Shown here: piece after piece, positions 18,401 through 30,446 of the stretch
Layout of the letters: the number at the start of each line of letters is the position of its first letter
Position numbering within the stretch: position 1 is the stretch's first letter
Assembly: GCF_018885265.1 (NCBI RefSeq)
Contig: NZ_CP076538.1
Span: forward strand, 5,058,001-5,122,000
DNA length: 64,000 nt
Direction of reading: 5' to 3'
Origin: Amycolatopsis aidingensis
GTDB lineage: Bacteria; Actinomycetota; Actinomycetes; Mycobacteriales; Pseudonocardiaceae
The notes under the pieces: model-generated
What the model saw: the letters and a program-made list of their open reading frames with translations, nothing else
Database searches by the model: none
What the model was told of the DNA's origin: nothing
Program-made: the position numbers and the translations under genes

Positions 18401-18614
18401 GTTCGAATGGCCGTACGCGGGCGAGCCGTTCGTGCACTACCGCCAGGCGCTTGAGCTGGCAAGGGAGATCGCGGTTCCGCTGGAACAGGCTCGCGCGCTG
18501 GAGGGCACCAGCCGGTGCCTGCGGCGCCGGGACCGCGACGGCGCCGAGAGCTATCTCCAGGAGGCGGTACGGCTGTACCGGCAGCTGGGGATCCCACGGC
18601 CAAGCCCGAGCTGA
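15498..18614 (+). CDS. SEFIR-NB-ARC-TPR protein (STAND NTPase, immune-receptor-like)
   Basis: This 1038-residue protein has three parts. An N-terminal SEFIR/TIR-like domain covers about residues 9-150 (VFVSYAHDSAEHKAQV, then GVDVRLDQ). An NB-ARC ATPase has a P-loop at GMPGVGKT (Lys234), Walker B MLVLLDDA near 310 and GHLPLAIAL near 395. About nine tetratricopeptide repeats of 40 residues follow to the C-terminus, each carrying a variant of LGDxxGEA...LG. In STAND proteins the repeats sense a ligand, the NTPase oligomerises and the N-terminal domain acts as effector. SEFIR-domain proteins are reported among bacterial anti-phage systems. The regulator family of the same architecture (AfsR/SARP) is excluded because there is no DNA-binding domain. 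The ATG follows GGAGG. The ligand and the SEFIR activity are unknown. Confidence 0.9.
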   Translation: MVSTGERAPGVFVSYAHDSAEHKAQVWEFGRLLEAEGVDVRLDQGDGGRRRDWYVWAMRRITEADFVVVVASPRYREAGNGLVPPGENRGVQTEAALLRDLLHRDRAVWLTRLLPVVLPGRCVDEIPLFLQPYCADHYLVPELSSAGVADLLEVLRAGQAPARPVRGRGRVPPPNASCAPVLRTTAATMAALPRDTAGFTGRQAELNDLLGAVTGPAGHAALLHAVEGMPGVGKTTFAVHAAHLLADRFPDGQLFLHLHGHTPEKQPLEASTALGALLQAVGVAAQQLPCGVEERARMWRDRLAEKKMLVLLDDAAGPEQLQPLLPTAGQCLVLITSRRRLNTLDVRPISLDVLPPGQATEMFFRLARTRADKHDPPAVAELMGLCGHLPLAIALTAGRLRSHPCWTIPYLIGQLSTAQDGLGEVHAGNLAAAAAFDLSYRDLTEDQQRLFRRLGLHPGDQVDAYAAAALDDADLASTRLRLEALYSHHLVQEPAPGRYRLHDLIRDYAGTLAGTDPEAERHRAVGRLVAYYLHTAIVANERVPGHTATVYPARVRPPAHAPELGTEQAALAWLAAERVNLGLCVSYAARSGGGRCAVWLALAMHAFLLLHGHWDHALTVHRRALAAAMDNGDELGQAAILGKLGHVQYMTNDFAAATASLTTARTRYLELGQRQGQADTLADLGRVQHMLRNHPAAAASLRIAHRTYRSLGDELGEADCLTSLGALQHDTGNSADSLASHQRAHELYLKVGNAFGEARSLNSLGALHALHCEYPAAMAKFRRANDLVASLGDTLGEAKTLNNLGIVHHSMGQYPAAVAALTRARALYLRLGERYGEANTLVHLGHTHTVTGNHADARAALDHAHEVLTRAGDSRGEAKALNRLGRLYHAVGDHATALAYFNRARDLYTELGDTRGEAMANAGLGVLRRVRGDYKTALADLTYACTLYSGSHDREGQAETLNSLGDLAFEWPYAGEPFVHYRQALELAREIAVPLEQARALEGTSRCLRRRDRDGAESYLQEAVRLYRQLGIPRPSPS

Positions 18615-18661
18615 CGGGCCTCGGCCGCACCGGAATCGCGGGTGCTCCGCCTCCGGCGCGG

Positions 18662-18693
18662 CCGTGCCGCGAGCTGACCGGGTCGCGGCACGG
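18662..18693 (+). terminator. Terminator-like hairpin after the SEFIR/NB-ARC/TPR gene
   Basis: CCGTGCCGCGA pairs perfectly with TCGCGGCACGG (11 base pairs, 10-base loop), 48 bases after the stop, followed by a T-richer stretch. It suggests that the next two genes have their own promoter. Confidence 0.65.
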
Positions 18694-18793
18694 TGTCGTT
18701 ACTCCGATCAGTGACGTCAGCATTTCCCACCACGAGCATGCCGAACTCCGATACGGTCCGCACCGCGAGGCGGATCGCGAACGAGGGGATGCC

Positions 18794-19270
18794 ATGGTCG
18801 TGGACTCGGGTGAGGATTTCATCGCGGATATCGCGCGTCCGGCGGTGGCCGCCGTGGCACCGCAGGAGTTGCCGTTGTTCTCCGCGACCTGTGCCGCGTA
18901 CCTGCGCGATCCCGAACGCGCGCTCGCCGGGCGGCGGCGCCGCGACGAGACCCTCGGCTCCGGCATCGAGACCATCGTCGAGCTGGTCTCACCGATCGCT
19001 CTCGCCGTCGCCACGGCGGTGTACCAGCAATTGATCGACCGGGCCGGCGAGGCCGTGACGCGTGGGACCGGCCGCCTGTTCGCCCGCCTGCGCCGCAAGG
19101 CGATCGACACCAGCCGACCCGTGCCCCGGACACCACTGTCCGCCGAGCAACGCGCCGACCTGCGCGAGGTTGCCGAGGCACGGGCCCGCGCACTGGGCCT
19201 CGCCGATGAGCAGGTGCAGCTGCTGGTCGGCGCAATCATGGACGGTCTCCAGCGACGCGAAGAGGGATGA
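18794..19270 (+). CDS. Uncharacterised 158-residue protein coupled to an M48 protease
   Basis: I do not recognise this family. The N-terminal half has the string CAAYLRDPERALAGRRRRDE, followed by a hydrophobic stretch at about residues 60-82 (ETIVELVSPIALAVATAVYQ) that could be membrane-associated. A charged helical C-terminus follows. ATG 18794 has GAGGGG upstream. Its stop overlaps the protease start (ATGA), so the two proteins are probably made in fixed ratio and may act together. A role as regulator or partner of the protease is inference. Confidence 0.72.
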   Translation: MVVDSGEDFIADIARPAVAAVAPQELPLFSATCAAYLRDPERALAGRRRRDETLGSGIETIVELVSPIALAVATAVYQQLIDRAGEAVTRGTGRLFARLRRKAIDTSRPVPRTPLSAEQRADLREVAEARARALGLADEQVQLLVGAIMDGLQRREEG

Positions 19271-21899
19271 GTCCCGCCGGCATGCAGCGCGTACGCTCGG
19301 GCACGACCCTGCGGATGGCGCTGCTGATCGCCATGACGGTGGCGTCCGCCAGCCTGATCTATCTGCTGCTCGCTCCTCCCGGGCCCGGCGAAATGCTGCG
19401 GGAGCTCCAACGGTGCAAGGCGGAGTCCGGTTGGGCAAACCTGGTGGCCATCGACCTGCTGACGGTCGAGCGCGTCCAGGGCTCGCTGGACGACTTCTCG
19501 GCTTGCCAGGCGGCCGCTTTCGGCGGGCGGTCGTGGTGGATCGCGGCGGGGCTGACGGTCCTGTTCGCACTGACCGTGGTATTGTATCACCTCCAGCCGT
19601 GGTGGCGGATCCGGCGCTCGGGGCTGGTGGACCTGTCACGGACCGCCGACCCGGACCTGCTGGCGGAACTGGACCGGATGGTCCTCGCCGCGGGTCTGCG
19701 CCACCGCCCCCGGTTCCTGGCCGACCCGGTCAACCAGCACACCGGCGCGCTCGCCTTCGGCCGCGGCAGACGACCGCTGATCTGCCTGGACGCCGGGCTG
19801 CTCACCCGGTTCCACACGGATCCGACCGCGTTCCGCGCTGTGCTGACCCACGAGTTGGCCCACCTGCGCAACCGGGACGTGGCGATCACCTACTTCGCCA
19901 TCGCGATCTGGCGGGCCTTCCTCGGTGCCGCCGTGCTGCCCTACGTCGGCGTCTTCCTGTTCCAGGCGCGCGAGCCGGCCATCCTGGTCACGCTCACCCT
20001 CCCGGTCACCGTGCTGGCCGGGCTGGTCCTGGTGTCCCGCAACGGGATCCTCCGGCTGCGCGAGCACCACGCGGACCTCACCGCCGCCCGCCTGCTCGCC
20101 TCGACCGAACCTGGCGACTACCTGCCCGGACTCGCTCCGGTGCGAGCACACCGCCTGCTCGCGCCGCTGCGCAAGCACCCTTCGCCCGCGGCTCGCCTCG
20201 CCGTGCTCACCGATCCGGCCCTGGTGTACCGACCGGGGTTCTGGGAATCCGTCACCACCGGCGTGGTCCTGCAGATCGCCGTCTCCCAGGCCGTCTTCGC
20301 CCTGTTCCACTTCGGTGCCTCGACCGATGTGGTGCTGTCCACCGGGCAGCTCTTGGCGGGCGCGGGCCTGGCCGCCGCGCTCGGGGTCGCGGTACTGCGG
20401 GCGCATCAGTACCGGGCCGCGGGCGGCACGGATCGGCGGCTGCTCGTGCTGCCGGGACTCGGCATCGCCCTCGGGGTAGCGGTCGGCCACAACGTCACGG
20501 CTGTGGACACCCACCTGTCGAGTATCGGGACCACTGCGACCGGCACCGCGCTGGTCGTGCTCCCGCTGATCCTGCTCGGCGAGTGGGCTTTCGCGACCTC
20601 GCACTCGATCACGACCATGCCGCGGCGCGGCGTGCGGTGGGGCGGGACGGTCGCCGTCGGCGCGACCGTGCTGATCCTGTGCGTGTCCGTGCTCAGCCTG
20701 GCCAGCATGCCGAGGGCGATGCCCGGCTACGCCGGCTCGTTCCTGGCCATGCGGCCACCGCTGGAGCAGCTGGCAGACGCCGCGGGCTGGACCGCGCTGG
20801 ACCTTCCGCTGACCATTGGCGTCTGGCTTCCGCTGACTCTGCTGTCGGACGCCGTACTGGGCGTGCTGGGAAAAGCCGGCGTGGTGCTGCTCTGGGCCGT
20901 CCCCTGGTCCTGGTGCGCCGCAGGGCCGACCGGTCCGCCCTGCTCGCCGGGGTCCTCGGTGCCCTGGCATGGCTGGTGTTCTCGCTCATCCTCCGGGCGA
21001 TGCTGCGCGCCGACGTGCCACTGCCCGCCCGCGACGACGCATCGTTCCGCATGGTGCTGTCGGCATGGGAAGTCACCGGCGTCGTGCTCGCGCAGCTCGT
21101 CGTCTGCGCCATCGTGTCACTGCGGCGGCCGAGATCGCTGGTGCGCACCATGTTCGCCGGTGCCGTCACCGCAACGCTGTGCGCGCTGGCGCTGTGGATC
21201 CTGTTCATCACCGATGCCTGTGTGCCGTTCCTGCGGGCCGCCAAGACCACCTGCCCCGCCCGGGTGGACATCGAGTACGGGACGACGATCTTCGGCCTGC
21301 TGACGGTCGGCGGCCTCCTCGCCGCCATCGCCGGGTACGCGATCGCCTCGGTGCCGCGGCCACGGCGCCCCGCCACGGTGCCGGCAGGGCCCCGGCTCGG
21401 CTACGGCATCGCGGCGGGCGTGTTCGCCGCGATCTGCCTGCTCGTGGTGCCTGTGCCCAAACCACCCGAGGTGGCGGAGGGCCCGCTCGCCGAAGCGGCG
21501 GCCGACGCGCGGGCGAACCGCGCGGACTCGCCGGAAGCGTTGCGATCCTGGCTGGACAACGAAGGGCTACGGCTGTTCAACGCGGTACTCGGGCCGCTGC
21601 GGCGGGCGATGGTCGAGGGCGGAGGCGACCCGGACGCGGGCATCGCCCCCGACCTGAAGGCCGCCCGCGCCGAGCTCGCCGAGGTGGCCCGCACCGTCGA
21701 AGAGGTCCGGACCGAGCCAGGGCCACCCGGCCGGAAGGCGCACCGGCTGTGGTCCGACTGGCTGTCCAGTGTGGACACAGCAGCCCGGCTCATCGCCCGC
21801 GGGATGGAGACCGGGGACAAGGCGCTACTGAACGAGGGTTTGGCCGAGTACGGCCGCTCCACCAAGCTCATCGAGTCCCTGGCCGCGATAAGTGAGTGA
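19267..21899 (+). CDS. M48-type integral membrane metalloprotease, apparent -1 frameshift near 20901
   Basis: The N-terminal part has two hydrophobic segments, then a zinc metalloprotease site HELAHLRNRD and the third ligand region LREHHADLTAARLL, as in HtpX/Ste24-like M48 enzymes. Many transmembrane segments follow. The reading frame changes near a run of four C at 20901-20904: upstream coding is in the frame of 19267, downstream membrane helices and a charged tail of about 150 residues lie in the frame ending at 21899. One extra C would give an uninterrupted 877-residue protein. Without it the frame continues to 21303 with an Arg/Ser/Cys-rich tail that does not look native. The cause may be sequencing error, real mutation or programmed slippage. 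Confidence 0.8.
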
Positions 21900-21904
21900 C
21901 CGGT

Positions 21905-21933
21905 GTCCGGGCCGGCCCGCGGCCGGCCCGGAC
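21905..21933. terminator. Perfect bidirectional hairpin between M48 protease and katG
   Basis: GTCCGGGCCGGCC pairs with its complement across a CGC loop (13 perfect base pairs). It sits between convergent genes, with a TTTTC stretch about 15 bases further right. Confidence 0.8.
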
Positions 21934-22000
21934 GAACGGCTCAGTGCCTGTTTTCTCCGCTCGTCTCGAGCGGCAAGAGTCCAGCTCAGGAACAGGTTGC

Positions 22001-24241
<2,241 letters not shown>

Positions 24242-24251
24242 TCAGCGTTGC

Positions 24252-24683
24252 TCAGGAACGGGTTGCGGTGGAGCAGGTGGGGCACAGACCCCAGTAGATG
24301 ACCTCAGCCTCGTCGATCACGAAACCGAAGTTTTCGGACGGCGCCAGACAGGGCGCGGCACCAACGGAGCAGTCGACATCGGCGATGGCCCCGCATGACC
24401 GGCACACCACGTGGTGATGGTTGTCCCCCACCCGCGACTCGTAGCGCGCGACCGAGCCCGGTGGCTGGATCCGCCGCACCAGACCCGCGGCGGTCAGCGC
24501 GCGCAGCACATCGTAGACGGCCTGGTGGGAGACCCCGCCGAGGCTCTCCCGCACCAGCCCGATGATCGAGTCCGTGTCGGCATGCGGATGGTCATGGACC
24601 GCGGACAGCACCGCCACCCGGGGACGGGTCACCCGCAGGGCGACCCCGCGCAGCATGCGCTCGAAGTCCGCGGTCGTTGGCAC
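24252..24683 (-). CDS. furA: Fur-family regulator FurA of katG
   Basis: This 143-residue Fur-family repressor has a winged helix (DSIIGLVRESLGGVSHQAVYDVL around residues 38-60), the metal/dimer site NHHHVVCRSCG and a C-terminal CPTC pair. In mycobacteria and Streptomyces FurA represses furA-katG and is inactivated by peroxide. The GTG at 24683 lies only seven bases after a good -10 element, so the message is probably leaderless, as known for mycobacterial furA. Confidence 0.95.
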   Translation of the reverse strand: MPTTADFERMLRGVALRVTRPRVAVLSAVHDHPHADTDSIIGLVRESLGGVSHQAVYDVLRALTAAGLVRRIQPPGSVARYESRVGDNHHHVVCRSCGAIADVDCSVGAAPCLAPSENFGFVIDEAEVIYWGLCPTCSTATRS

Positions 24684-24690
24684 GCCCGGC

Positions 24691-24719
24691 AGTATGCCAA
24701 ATTTCTGGAATCAATCAAG
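24691..24719 (-). promoter_or_regulatory. furA promoter with overlapping FurA operator
   Basis: On the minus strand TTGATT (24713-24718) and CATACT (24691-24696) are 16 bases apart. The spacer and -35 contain CTTGATTGATTCCAGAAAT (24701-24719), very close to the AT-rich FurA operator described for mycobacterial and Streptomyces furA genes. This supports autorepression. Confidence 0.75.
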
Positions 24720-24756
24720 ATTCGGCCCCGGTTCCGCTGATGGTGGCCGGGTGACC

Positions 24757-27112
<2,356 letters not shown>

Positions 27113-27184
27113 CGAGGCGCCCACGGTCACATCGCGGCCGTGGGATTCGTCAGGGTGGTGAGCACCCGAGGGAGAGGGACGATC

Positions 27185-28081
27185 ATGACCGAACGGGACC
27201 TCCTGGCCAGGCGGTTCGAGGAGCACCGCACCCAGTTGCGGGCGGTGGCATACCGGATGCTCGGCTCCCTTGCCGAGGCCGAGGACGCCGTGCAGGAGGC
27301 CTGGCTGCGCCTGGCGCGGTCCGAGGCCGAGGAGATCGACAACCTCGGCGGCTGGCTGACCACCGTCGTCGGCAGGGTGTGCCTGGACCTGCTGCGCGCC
27401 CGCAGGAAGCGACGCGAGGACCCACTGGAAGCAGGCCTGCCGGACCCGGTGGTCAGCATGAAGGACGACACCGACCCGGAAGCGCAGGCATTGGCCGCCG
27501 ACTCGGTGGGGCTGGCGCTGCTGGTGGTGCTGGAGTCGCTGAACCCGGCCGAACGGCTCGCCTTCGTGCTGCACGACATGTTCGGTATGCCGTTCGAGGA
27601 GATCGCCCCGATCATCGACCGCACCCCGGTGGCGGCGCGGAAGCTCGCCAGCCGCGCCCGCGGGCAGGTGCGCGGCGCGGCCCCGAGCCCGGACCCGGAC
27701 CTTGCCACCCAGCGCCGGGTGGTCCATGCCTTCCTCACCGCCGCGCGGGACGGCGACTTCGAGGCCCTGCTGGCCGTCCTGGATCCGGACATCGTGCTCC
27801 GCGCCGACAGCGGAACCACGCTTCCCGGCGGTCTGCGGGTGGTCCGGGGCGCCGATGCGGTGGCGAACCAGGCCACCACCTTCCGGCGCATGGCCACCAC
27901 GATGGTCAGCAGGCACGCACTGGTCAACGGGGCAGCGGGACTCGTCAACACCAGGGAAGGCGAACTCTTCTCGATCATGAGCTTCACCATCGTCAAGGAG
28001 CGGATCGTCGCCATCGACATCCTCGCCGATCCGGACCGGCTGGCGGGCTTCGATCTCAGGGAACCGCATCCGGGGATGTGA
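27185..28081 (+). CDS. ECF sigma factor, SigJ-like with C-terminal SnoaL-like extension
   Basis: The 298-residue product has sigma region 2 (RMLGSLAEAEDAVQEAWLRL) and region 4 (LNPAERLAFVLHDMFGMPFEEIA). A SnoaL/NTF2-like C-terminal domain of about 110 residues follows, as in the SigJ and ECF41-type groups, where it modulates activity in place of a separate anti-sigma factor. ATG 27185 has GAGGGA upstream. The 3' end overlaps the convergent MerR gene by 26 bases. No anti-sigma gene is adjacent, as expected for this type. Confidence 0.9.
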   Translation: MTERDLLARRFEEHRTQLRAVAYRMLGSLAEAEDAVQEAWLRLARSEAEEIDNLGGWLTTVVGRVCLDLLRARRKRREDPLEAGLPDPVVSMKDDTDPEAQALAADSVGLALLVVLESLNPAERLAFVLHDMFGMPFEEIAPIIDRTPVAARKLASRARGQVRGAAPSPDPDLATQRRVVHAFLTAARDGDFEALLAVLDPDIVLRADSGTTLPGGLRVVRGADAVANQATTFRRMATTMVSRHALVNGAAGLVNTREGELFSIMSFTIVKERIVAIDILADPDRLAGFDLREPHPGM

Positions 28082-28778
28082 GCTCGAGGAGGGTGTTCAC
28101 CCGCTGCAGTACGTCCAGCTGGGCGGGGTTGTACAGCTCCACCAGTCCATGCAGGACGATCGGTTTGCTGAGGGCCCGCGATGTCGCCACCTCCTTCAAG
28201 GACGGCTGTTCCTCGAACTGGCGGCGCGCAACCTGCGCGAGGTCTCCGGCAAGGCGCTGCCTGGTGGCTTCGTCGGCATCCACCGGTAGCGCGTCGAACT
28301 CCGCCTGTGCCGGGGGCCGGGGTGCCGAGTGCAGCTCCCACAAGGCGGTCATGGCCGTGGTGTCCAGCACTCTGGAGTAGACCATCAGCAGCGAACGCTC
28401 CACATCCGACAGGCCGGCCGCGTTGCCGTCGAATCCCGGTGGCAGGTCCACATGGCTGCGATGCTGCAGGATCAACGCCAGCTCCTCGCGCATCCGCTGC
28501 TGCCGTTCGATGCTCGCCTTCAGCTCGGCGTCCAGCGCGCGCAGCGTCTGCTCCGCGTTCTCCTCCGACTCCTCCATGGCCGCGATGTCGGAGGGCGGCA
28601 CGCCCAGGTCAACGAGCCTGCGGATCCGCAGCAACCGGATCAGGTGCTTGACGCGGTACCGCTTGTATCCGTTCGCGCCTCGTTCCGGCTCCTCGAGCAG
28701 CCCGATCCGGTGGTAGTAGCGAACGGTTTTCAGGGTCGTGTTCGCCAGCTCCGCCAGCTCGCGTGTGCTCCAGGCCAT
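28056..28778 (-). CDS. MerR-family transcriptional regulator
   Basis: This 240-residue protein has the MerR winged helix at the extreme N-terminus (STRELAELANTTLKTVRYYHRIGLL, then GYKRYRVKHLIRL). A coiled helix and a helical C-terminal domain resembling a TipA-type ligand-binding region follow. I chose ATG 28778: the predicted transcription start lies two or three bases before it, while the ATG at 28787 directly abuts the -10 element and would be untranscribed. It probably regulates itself and the divergent hydrolase, since both promoters carry the same dyad. Confidence 0.9.
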   Translation of the reverse strand: MAWSTRELAELANTTLKTVRYYHRIGLLEEPERGANGYKRYRVKHLIRLLRIRRLVDLGVPPSDIAAMEESEENAEQTLRALDAELKASIERQQRMREELALILQHRSHVDLPPGFDGNAAGLSDVERSLLMVYSRVLDTTAMTALWELHSAPRPPAQAEFDALPVDADEATRQRLAGDLAQVARRQFEEQPSLKEVATSRALSKPIVLHGLVELYNPAQLDVLQRVNTLLELTSPDAVP

Positions 28779-28787
28779 CCGCCGCAT

Positions 28788-28816
28788 TGAATACTGTGCC
28801 CCTGGGGCATGGTCAA
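28788..28816 (-). promoter_or_regulatory. merR promoter with operator in the spacer
   Basis: Minus strand: TTGACC (28811-28816), a 17-base spacer and TATTCA (28788-28793). The spacer holds the imperfect palindrome ATGCCCCAGGGGCAC. Confidence 0.7.
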
Positions 28817-28853
28817 GCGCCGTACCAGGGTCAGCTTGCCCTGGCGCGATGAC

Positions 28854-28882
28854 TTGACCGTGCCCCGAGGGCACAGGCTCCA
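28854..28882 (+). promoter_or_regulatory. Hydrolase promoter with the same spacer operator
   Basis: Plus strand: TTGACC (28854-28859), a 17-base spacer containing the perfect dyad GTGCCC-CGA-GGGCAC, and a poor -10 (GCTCCA, 28877-28882). A spacer-centred dyad with a weak -10 is typical of MerR-activated promoters. Confidence 0.65.
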
Positions 28883-28920
28883 ATCCCGCTGTCAGCGACG
28901 AGCGAGAGATTCGGGGACGG

Positions 28921-30399
28921 ATGAGGCGACGGCGTGACATGGGCCGGGGGACGGCCCTTGCGGTGATGATCGGTCTCACGGGGTCGGTGCTCACGGCGCC
29001 TGCGGTGGCAGGCGAGCCCGCGACCGGGCTGGTGTGGGGAGCTTGCCCGGAGGATGTGGTGACCAAGGTGGTGGCCCTAAGGTGCGCGACGGTGCCGGTG
29101 CCGCTGGACTACGGCGAGCCCGATGGCGCGCAGATCGAGATCATGATTTCCCGGTTGGCCAGCCGGAGCCCTGGCGAGCGGCGGGGCGTGCTGATGCTCA
29201 ACCCTGGCGGTCCGGGCAGCTCGGGGCTGGCCTTCGCGGACGACCTGGCCTCGTTCGGCATCCCGGCGAGCGTGCTGGACCGCTACGACCTGATCGGTAT
29301 GGACACCAGAGGAATCGGGCATTCGGCGCCGGTGAGCTGTGGGTTCACCGCCGGGCAGGACTACCTTGGCAACATCCCGCCGTACGCGGTCGACGAGTCG
29401 GCGGTCACCGAGCAGGCGAAGATCGCGAAAGCGGTGGCCGAACAGTGTGCCGCTGGCGACGAGGACGGTCGGCTGCGGCACGTGTCGACGGCGAACATGG
29501 CGCGGGACCTGGACCGGATCAGGGCCGCGCTCGGCGAGGAGAAGGCGAGCTTCCTCGGGTACTCCTACGGGTCGGCGCTCGGTGCGGCCTACGCGTCGAT
29601 GTTCCCCGAGCGGTCGGACCGGATCGTGCTGGACAGCAACATCGGTGACACCCACCTCGACCAGGACGGGATGCGCCGGTACGCCCTCGGCATGGAGCAG
29701 ACGTTCCCGGACTTCGCGAAGTGGGCGGCGGCACGGCACGAGACCTACGGCCTCGGCCGCACGCCGGAACAGGTGCGGAAGACGTACTTCAGGCTCGCCG
29801 CGCAGCTCGACGAGAAGCCGGTGAACGGCATCGACGGGCGCTTGTTCCGGCTGGCAACGTTCGCGGCGCTGTACGGGAAGGCGAAGTACGGGCTGACGGC
29901 GCAGGCGTGGCAGTCGGTGCGGGACGGTGCCGGGCCGGGGGCATCGCGGCTCGCCGCCACCGCGATGCCGGCGCCGACGGACAACGCGTGGTCGGTGTTC
30001 CTCGCGGTGACGTGCAACGACGTCAAGTGGCCCACGGAGGTACGGGCCTACCAGCGCGCCGTGGCCGAGGACCGGGAACGGTACCCGATGTACGGCGCGG
30101 CGAGCGCGAACATCCTGCCGTGCGCGTTCTGGCCGTACGAGCAGGCGGAGCCGCCGGTGGAGGTCGTCGACGAGGGGCAGGCGAACGTGCTGGTGGTGCA
30201 GAACCGGCGTGACCCGGTGACCCCGCACCGCGGCGGGGAACTGCTCGACGCGAAGTTCGGCGACCGGTCGCGGTTGGTGAGCGTCGACGGCAGCGGACAC
30301 GGCGTCTACGTCCTCGGTGCCAACGCGTGCGCGCTGAACATCACGACGAGCTTCCTGGTGGAGGGGAAGCTGCCGAGGCGGGAGGTGTCCTGCAGGTGA
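28921..30399 (+). CDS. Secreted alpha/beta hydrolase, tripeptidyl aminopeptidase-like
   Basis: The 492-residue product has a Sec signal (MRRRRDMGRG, then a hydrophobic core and AGEPA). Family motifs are VPVPLDYGEP, LNPGGPGSSG for the oxyanion hole, YDLIGMDTRGIGHS and the nucleophile elbow GYSYGS with Ser215. A TAP-like C-terminal domain follows (NVLVVQNRRDPVTPHRGG and a final SGHGVYV with the catalytic His). It matches Streptomyces SlpD/SlpE and Tap peptidases, which release N-terminal tripeptides. The promoter carries the MerR-type dyad, so expression is probably inducible. Confidence 0.9.
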   Translation: MRRRRDMGRGTALAVMIGLTGSVLTAPAVAGEPATGLVWGACPEDVVTKVVALRCATVPVPLDYGEPDGAQIEIMISRLASRSPGERRGVLMLNPGGPGSSGLAFADDLASFGIPASVLDRYDLIGMDTRGIGHSAPVSCGFTAGQDYLGNIPPYAVDESAVTEQAKIAKAVAEQCAAGDEDGRLRHVSTANMARDLDRIRAALGEEKASFLGYSYGSALGAAYASMFPERSDRIVLDSNIGDTHLDQDGMRRYALGMEQTFPDFAKWAAARHETYGLGRTPEQVRKTYFRLAAQLDEKPVNGIDGRLFRLATFAALYGKAKYGLTAQAWQSVRDGAGPGASRLAATAMPAPTDNAWSVFLAVTCNDVKWPTEVRAYQRAVAEDRERYPMYGAASANILPCAFWPYEQAEPPVEVVDEGQANVLVVQNRRDPVTPHRGGELLDAKFGDRSRLVSVDGSGHGVYVLGANACALNITTSFLVEGKLPRREVSCR

Positions 30400-30406
30400 T
30401 CCACCG

Positions 30407-30440
30407 GGGGCCGGTGGTTGCCCATGGCACCGCCGGCCCC
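30407..30440. terminator. Hairpin between the convergent hydrolase and exchanger genes
   Basis: GGGGCCGGTGG pairs with CCGCCGGCCCC (11 pairs including one G-T) around a 12-base loop in the 47-base gap between two convergent stops. Confidence 0.6.
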
Positions 30441-30446
30441 TCGCGG

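Noticed and set aside
15498..18614. SARP/AfsR-type transcriptional activator
   Set aside because: NB-ARC-TPR proteins of Streptomyces often carry an N-terminal OmpR-like DNA-binding domain; here the N-terminus is SEFIR-like with no winged helix.
20905..21303. C-terminal extension of the M48 protease in its original frame
   Set aside because: The translated tail is Cys/Ser/Arg/Pro-rich without membrane segments, while the -1 frame continues credible helices; treated as out-of-frame reading.
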